Of a stretch of DNA of 64,000 nucleotides, positions 59,728 to 64,000 are shown piece by piece. Made by a program: the position numbers and the translations under genes. The notes under the pieces were generated by a model, which did not search any database, was not told where the DNA came from, and saw only the letters and a program-made list of their open reading frames with translations. The stretch spans positions 15,930,948 through 15,994,947 of the forward strand of contig OU612071.1 of the NCBI GenBank assembly GCA_914767715.1, given 5' to 3'. The DNA is from Membranipora membranacea. Lineage: Eukaryota > Bryozoa > Gymnolaemata > Cheilostomatida > Membraniporidae. Position 1 is the first letter of the stretch. The number at the start of each line of letters is the position of its first letter.

Positions 59728-61762
59728 TATGGGGATGTAACAAAAATGAAGGTTGTTCTGTCGAGCAGGGCGCACCATCTTAGGCAGGGAGGTTCATGGT
59801 GAAAGTCTTAAAAACGTTTATATATTGCTTTCTACATATTCACTAGCTTGTACTTTAAGGTTAAAAGATCTTTATATACGCTGGTGCAGGCCCACTCTCT
59901 CTCAAGTCGAACACTGCTCTCTCTCAATTCATAAAACAAGGCAGACTAAGTGCCTGCACAATCTAGGGTAATTCAAAATCATTACATAATAATGTCTGCT
60001 GCATGTAAATCCACACAATTATCAAACACGCAAAATCACAATTAAAACTAATAAGCTCAGGTAGCTCAAACAATCTGCAATCAATATACAGGGCATTAAG
60101 TGAGGCGTTTGATTCAATTACTGGTTGGCAACAAAAATTGTTATTAAACTACATCATCACATCCCTTCCCTTCTCAATATATTGAAGGAAGGTTATATTG
60201 TACCATCAAAGAAAAGCATTACAGCTGTAAATTTAAAAACTTTGTATACATGACAACGCAGTATGGTAGAGTATTTTCCTCGGTAGATGAACGTAGGTAG
60301 AAGTCACAGCGACAGTGATCTTCATCGTAATCCATGAGCCACTCAATATAACCACTCTATTGCTAATTGAGCGTTCGGATCTCCAGTTTTTCTATGTATC
60401 GAAGCTGACCTATTTTATTGTCACTGGCGTTCTTTTATTTTCTTTACCCCATATATCAATTGAGATTGTTTAAAGTGTTTCTGTAACAGGTTGAGGTTGA
60501 GGTTGAAGTTGTATTTGGCGGCTTTGTTGAATGATCTGCACGGATTTCTGTTTTATTTAATTTTTCTTTTCATCTTGTCACTGTACTACTTCTACAGCCG
60601 GTTCTTCCCACCGAATGGATACGGTGCTCCAGGCCGTAGCTTCGAGTGCCGCAATGATTATTTTAAGCCAATATTAGTGATACCTGATTATTTACCGGTT
60701 GCTTCTTGCTTGTTTTATTAATACTTCTGTCATAGCTTTTCTTATATCGACAGTTTTCATCTATGTCTAGATTGGTGTAGAGTTCTGTCACGGTGTCAAA
60801 AATTATTATGATGACAAGCAGTAAGCCCTACTCTGCAGATGGATCCTCCAGACTGCAGGACCACAGGCAGGACCACAGGTCATCCGCCAGCTTCCTTTTG
60901 GCATTTAAGAATCATTCGGCATCTTCCTGCCCGAATACTCAGTTAATTGAAATGTCAGCTCTGCGGATGCTTAGTCTAGTCGGCAGCAATTTAAATTCTG
61001 AGTCTGTTTAGTTAACAACACCTACTTATTCCGAGATGAAAGCTACGGATACCGTAGAACATTCTTCTCTCTTCATCCTTGAATAGTAGTACCGCAGCTA
61101 AATATATCTTTTTTTTTAAATGATACTCCGCGCGTATACACACAGACTTTCACCACTCCCCTTCCCTACAAGCTTTTCTGCTGCCACCAAATATGGGGAT
61201 GTGGGAACTAAAGGTTGATCTGTTTTATGTTCTTTATCCCTCTGTTCTGTCGAGCAGGGCGCACCATCTTAGGCAGGGAGGTTCATGGTGAAAGCCTTAA
61301 CACGTTTATCCCACTGATGCCACCAAATATGGGGATGTAACAAAAATGAAAGTTGTTCAGTCGTGCAGGGCGCACCATCATAGGCAGGGAGGTTCATGGT
61401 GAAAGTCTTAAAACGTTTATATATTGCTGTCTACATATTCACTAGGTTGTACTTTAAGGCTAAAAGATCTTTTTTTTACGCTGGTGCAGGTCCACTCTCT
61501 CTCAAGTCGAACACTGCTCTCTCTCAATTCATAAAAACAAGGCAGACTAAGTGCCTGCACAATCTAGGTTAATTCAAAATCATTATATAATAATGTCTGC
61601 TACATGTAAATCCACACAATTATCAAACACGCAAAATCAACATTATAACTAATAAGCTCAGGTAACTCAAACAATCTGCAATCAGTATACAGGGCATTAA
61701 GTGAGGTGTTTGATTCAATTACTGGTTGGCAACAAAAATTGTTATTAAACTACATCATCACA
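59728..61762 (-). mobile_element. Short non-autonomous LTR retrotransposon (TRIM-like)
   Basis: Two near-identical LTRs, 59728-60161 and 61328-61762, flanked by the 5-base duplication GGTAA (59723-59727 and 61763-61767). On the minus strand the LTR starts TGTGATGATG. A primer-site-like TGGTGGCATCAGTGGGA begins two bases inside the right LTR, and a polypurine tract (GAAGGGAAGGGA) abuts the left LTR, so the element reads right to left. The 1.17-kb interior has no gag or pol frame. At about 61190-61320 it contains a further partial copy of the LTR end with its primer site. Confidence 0.88.
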
Positions 61763-62015
61763 GGTAACATTGGACAAACTATTATGTCCTTTCCTGGCCA
61801 TCTTTTCATACTGTCTGCCAATGTCCATCCGAGATTGTCTAATGTCCGTCCATGTCCGTCCAACGGGCAAAGTTGGGCAGATTTTCATGCCCATTCCTGT
61901 CCATCTTTTGATTTTGTCCATCCAATGTCCGTCCATTTTTGTTCAATGTCCGTCCAAGTTTGTCCAATGTCCGTCCACATTGTCAAACGTCCCTCAAGAT
62001 TTGCCCTTTGTCCCT
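61763..62015. repeat. TGTCCGTCCA-type minisatellite, right part
   Basis: AATGTCCGTCCA and variants repeat about every 20 bases from 61805 to 62010. The frames crossing it are by-products. Confidence 0.8.
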
Positions 62016-62039
62016 TAATGTGTGTCAATACCATTTAAT

Positions 62040-63650
62040 TTATTTTCGATTTCCAGGGCTGTCCATAATATGTATTGCATTTTGGTTATTTATTGCTTTT
62101 CTCACTCAAACTATATGGCCAGCTTTCTCTCTGTGGCAATCAGTCTTCTATTGTAAGTATTTTCATCAATACAAACTGAAACGTGTAAGGTTGGGAGGTT
62201 ATTTATCTCAGATTTGTCATTGTAATATATGTGCTATGAATTACTATGTGAGTTAAGATATCTATGGCTAATGTTTGAAGACATTCAAGAAAAATATGGG
62301 GCGCTACTTTTGATATTTTTTGAATAGCCTTGCTCTCTGTTGCTGTGGAAGTCTCAGTTGTGTTTCCATGTTGGCTGCCTATGTTATACCTGTAACTATC
62401 TCGGTTTTTTTAAGAGAGGACTAACTATTATACATTTGAAATAATGCTGCCAGCGTCCCCTGGTCTGTGTTCTGATCAAATTTCTTATCAATTTGTGCCA
62501 GGCATCATTTCAAGCATACCATTCAAGGAGCAAAAGCAAGTAGTTTTTCTATGCTCTATGACATTATCACAGTGGCCCTGCCTTTGAATTCATACTCAAA
62601 TCAATTATCAAGGCTTAAACAGTATCTAATCCTGTCAGGAGCATTTTTGTAACTCCTGACAAATACCATAGTTATTATGCTGATATTTATTAGTGTAGGT
62701 AAGCAGCAGCCTTATAGGGCCTGTATTTATCAATTGAATTATGATTATTATGGATAGCACACGTGCAAATTAAGGGTTTACAAACTGTGCACACGCTGAA
62801 AGCATGCTTGTGTTATTCCATGGCTTACTCAGAGATGTTTAATTTATTTAGCCTTGGTCTGCTGAGCTAGCAAAACGTAACTTATTGTACTATCTTAAAT
62901 AATCTGCCGTACAATGCAAAAGTGTAGCACAAAGGAGCCATCATTAAGGCATAACTGATCATTATATCAAGCACTAAATCCTTGGCGTGCTAATAGTAAT
63001 TGAAGGATGTTTGATTTAGCTTCAGTTTAATTATTATGACACAAAGATATAATTAGGAAGATAATTGGTTAGTAATGTGTAAATTCAGGCAGCAACTATT
63101 CGAGACACAATTGCCTCGACAAAAAATAGTGTTCAACAAGGTTTATTGCAACAGTAACCTTTTAATCAATACAATTCTTCCCCCCCCCCCATTTTATTAG
63201 CCACTACACTATTCATGTACAATTGTTGTGTCTAGTTATTTACATTACCACAATTAGCAGTAGAAACTTGTGCTATGATTATTTATTTATTATTGGTTTT
63301 TAGTTGTGACTATTTATCTGGTCATGGAAAGCAGCATTAGAAAAACTGATGGCTTTAGAATTATTATTAATTCTATGATTAACATAACTTATACATACTG
63401 GAAACTTCAGAATAGGAGTAAAATCATTTTTATGTTTAATAATTATTTATTATCAAATAAATGACATACGTAGCGATGCCATGTGCTAACCAATATTTAT
63501 CATATGTTTTATAATTAACATTGGGTTTATGAGTCATGTATAGTCAGCAAACAGTCAGCATCATTGCAAAATATCGACCCTAGCAAATGTTCTACTTATC
63601 AGCAAACGGAATTTTTTATGCCCCACCGCAACATTATTGCAACGTGTCAA
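62040..63650. other. No gene seen
   Basis: AT-rich sequence with homopolymer runs (C run at about 63180-63190) and no supported frame, RNA gene or element end. Confidence 0.45.
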
Positions 63651-63669
63651 CTCAACAATCCTAACACCC

Positions 63670-63677
63670 TATATAAG
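63670..63677 (+). promoter_or_regulatory. TATA box (TATATAAG) upstream of tandem repeats
   Basis: TATATAAGGCAGGGCCC with a GC-rich downstream flank looks like a core promoter, perhaps of an LTR or gene continuing past the right edge. No coding sequence is visible. Confidence 0.4.
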
Positions 63678-63703
63678 GCAGGGCCCACCGTAGTAAGTTT
63701 GTA

Positions 63704-64000
63704 GTAGCATTTCAGATTTTGACAGCAAGGGTTTGTCAGAGGAGTAGCATTTTAGACTTTGGCAGCAAGGGTTTGCCATAGTAGTAGTATTTTAGACTTT
63801 GGTAGCGAAGGTTTACCAAGAGTATCAATTTTAGACATTGGTGGTAAGAGACTCTTAAGGTGGAATACAGAGTTCAAGATTACAGTTGAAGACACGGTGA
63901 CAGAGGCGTACATAAAGAGGAATAACAGAGTTCATGATTACGAGTTGAAGACACGGTGACAGAGACGTACACAAAGAGGAATTACAGAGTTCAAGATAAC
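63704..64000. repeat. Two adjacent tandem arrays (39-bp and 58-bp units)
   Basis: Four units of about 39 bp (AGTAGCATTTTAGACTTTGG type) from 63704 to about 63855, then at least two and a half units of about 58 bp (GTTGAAGACACGGTGACAGA type) from 63861 to the edge. They may form a repeated 5' UTR or LTR segment behind the TATA-like box. Confidence 0.8.

Noticed and set aside
60491-60721. Hydrophobic 76-codon frame inside the TRIM-like element
   Set aside because: On the strand opposite to the element's orientation, no family, and no equivalent expected in such elements.

Overview
The window is eukaryotic nuclear DNA from an invertebrate animal. It is AT-rich, the genes are split by GT-AG introns, and two signal-peptide genes combine a NIDO (nidogen-type) domain with a peritrophin-A/CBM14-like tail. 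The retroelement content (Ty3/Gypsy with a leucine-tRNA primer site, a DIRS-like ORF1, a LINE tail, P/THAP and TTAA-site DNA transposons) suits a sponge or cnidarian. No sequence I recognise fixes the species.

Layout. 1-5143: the 5' two thirds of a Ty3/Gypsy retrotransposon on the minus strand (LTR, primer site, leader, gag, in-frame UGA, pol running off the left edge). 5144-7312: partial NIDO gene copy D (minus), its last visible exon split by a small inverted-repeat transposon. 7980-14796: intact NIDO gene A (minus, 9 coding exons, 380 codons plus stop) with TATA box, 5' UTR exon and poly(A) signal. 14800-18100: mostly empty spacer with a 162-bp near-perfect palindrome. 18158-37359: NIDO pseudogene B (plus strand), head-to-head with A, carrying a 12.5-kb composite insertion in intron 1 (including a DIRS-like gag ORF), a 3.7-kb TTAA transposon in intron 4, and a LINE tail where the central NIDO exons should be. 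38690-39345: a 21-bp minisatellite, the inverted and expanded counterpart of one beside A. 40450-56041: intact NIDO gene C (minus, 399 codons plus stop). Its third intron, about 120 bp before insertion, holds a 9-kb transposon with an apparently intact 18-exon P-type transposase. 57668-58630: an internally deleted relative of that transposon with a second insertion inside it. 59728-61762: a short non-autonomous LTR element inside a TGTCCGTCCA minisatellite. 62040-64000: empty sequence ending in a TATA-like box and two tandem arrays.

How it fits together. Host genes A and C probably make secreted proteins with a variable acidic or glycosylated linker, a NIDO domain and a Cys-rich, possibly chitin-binding tail. 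They share exon phases and a promoter box at the same distance from TATA. B and D are decayed copies. Copy comparison supplies unoccupied sites that define several insertions, including the TTAA target of the P-type element. Exon structures were assembled by eye from splice signals, reading phase and paralogue comparison; no database search was possible.
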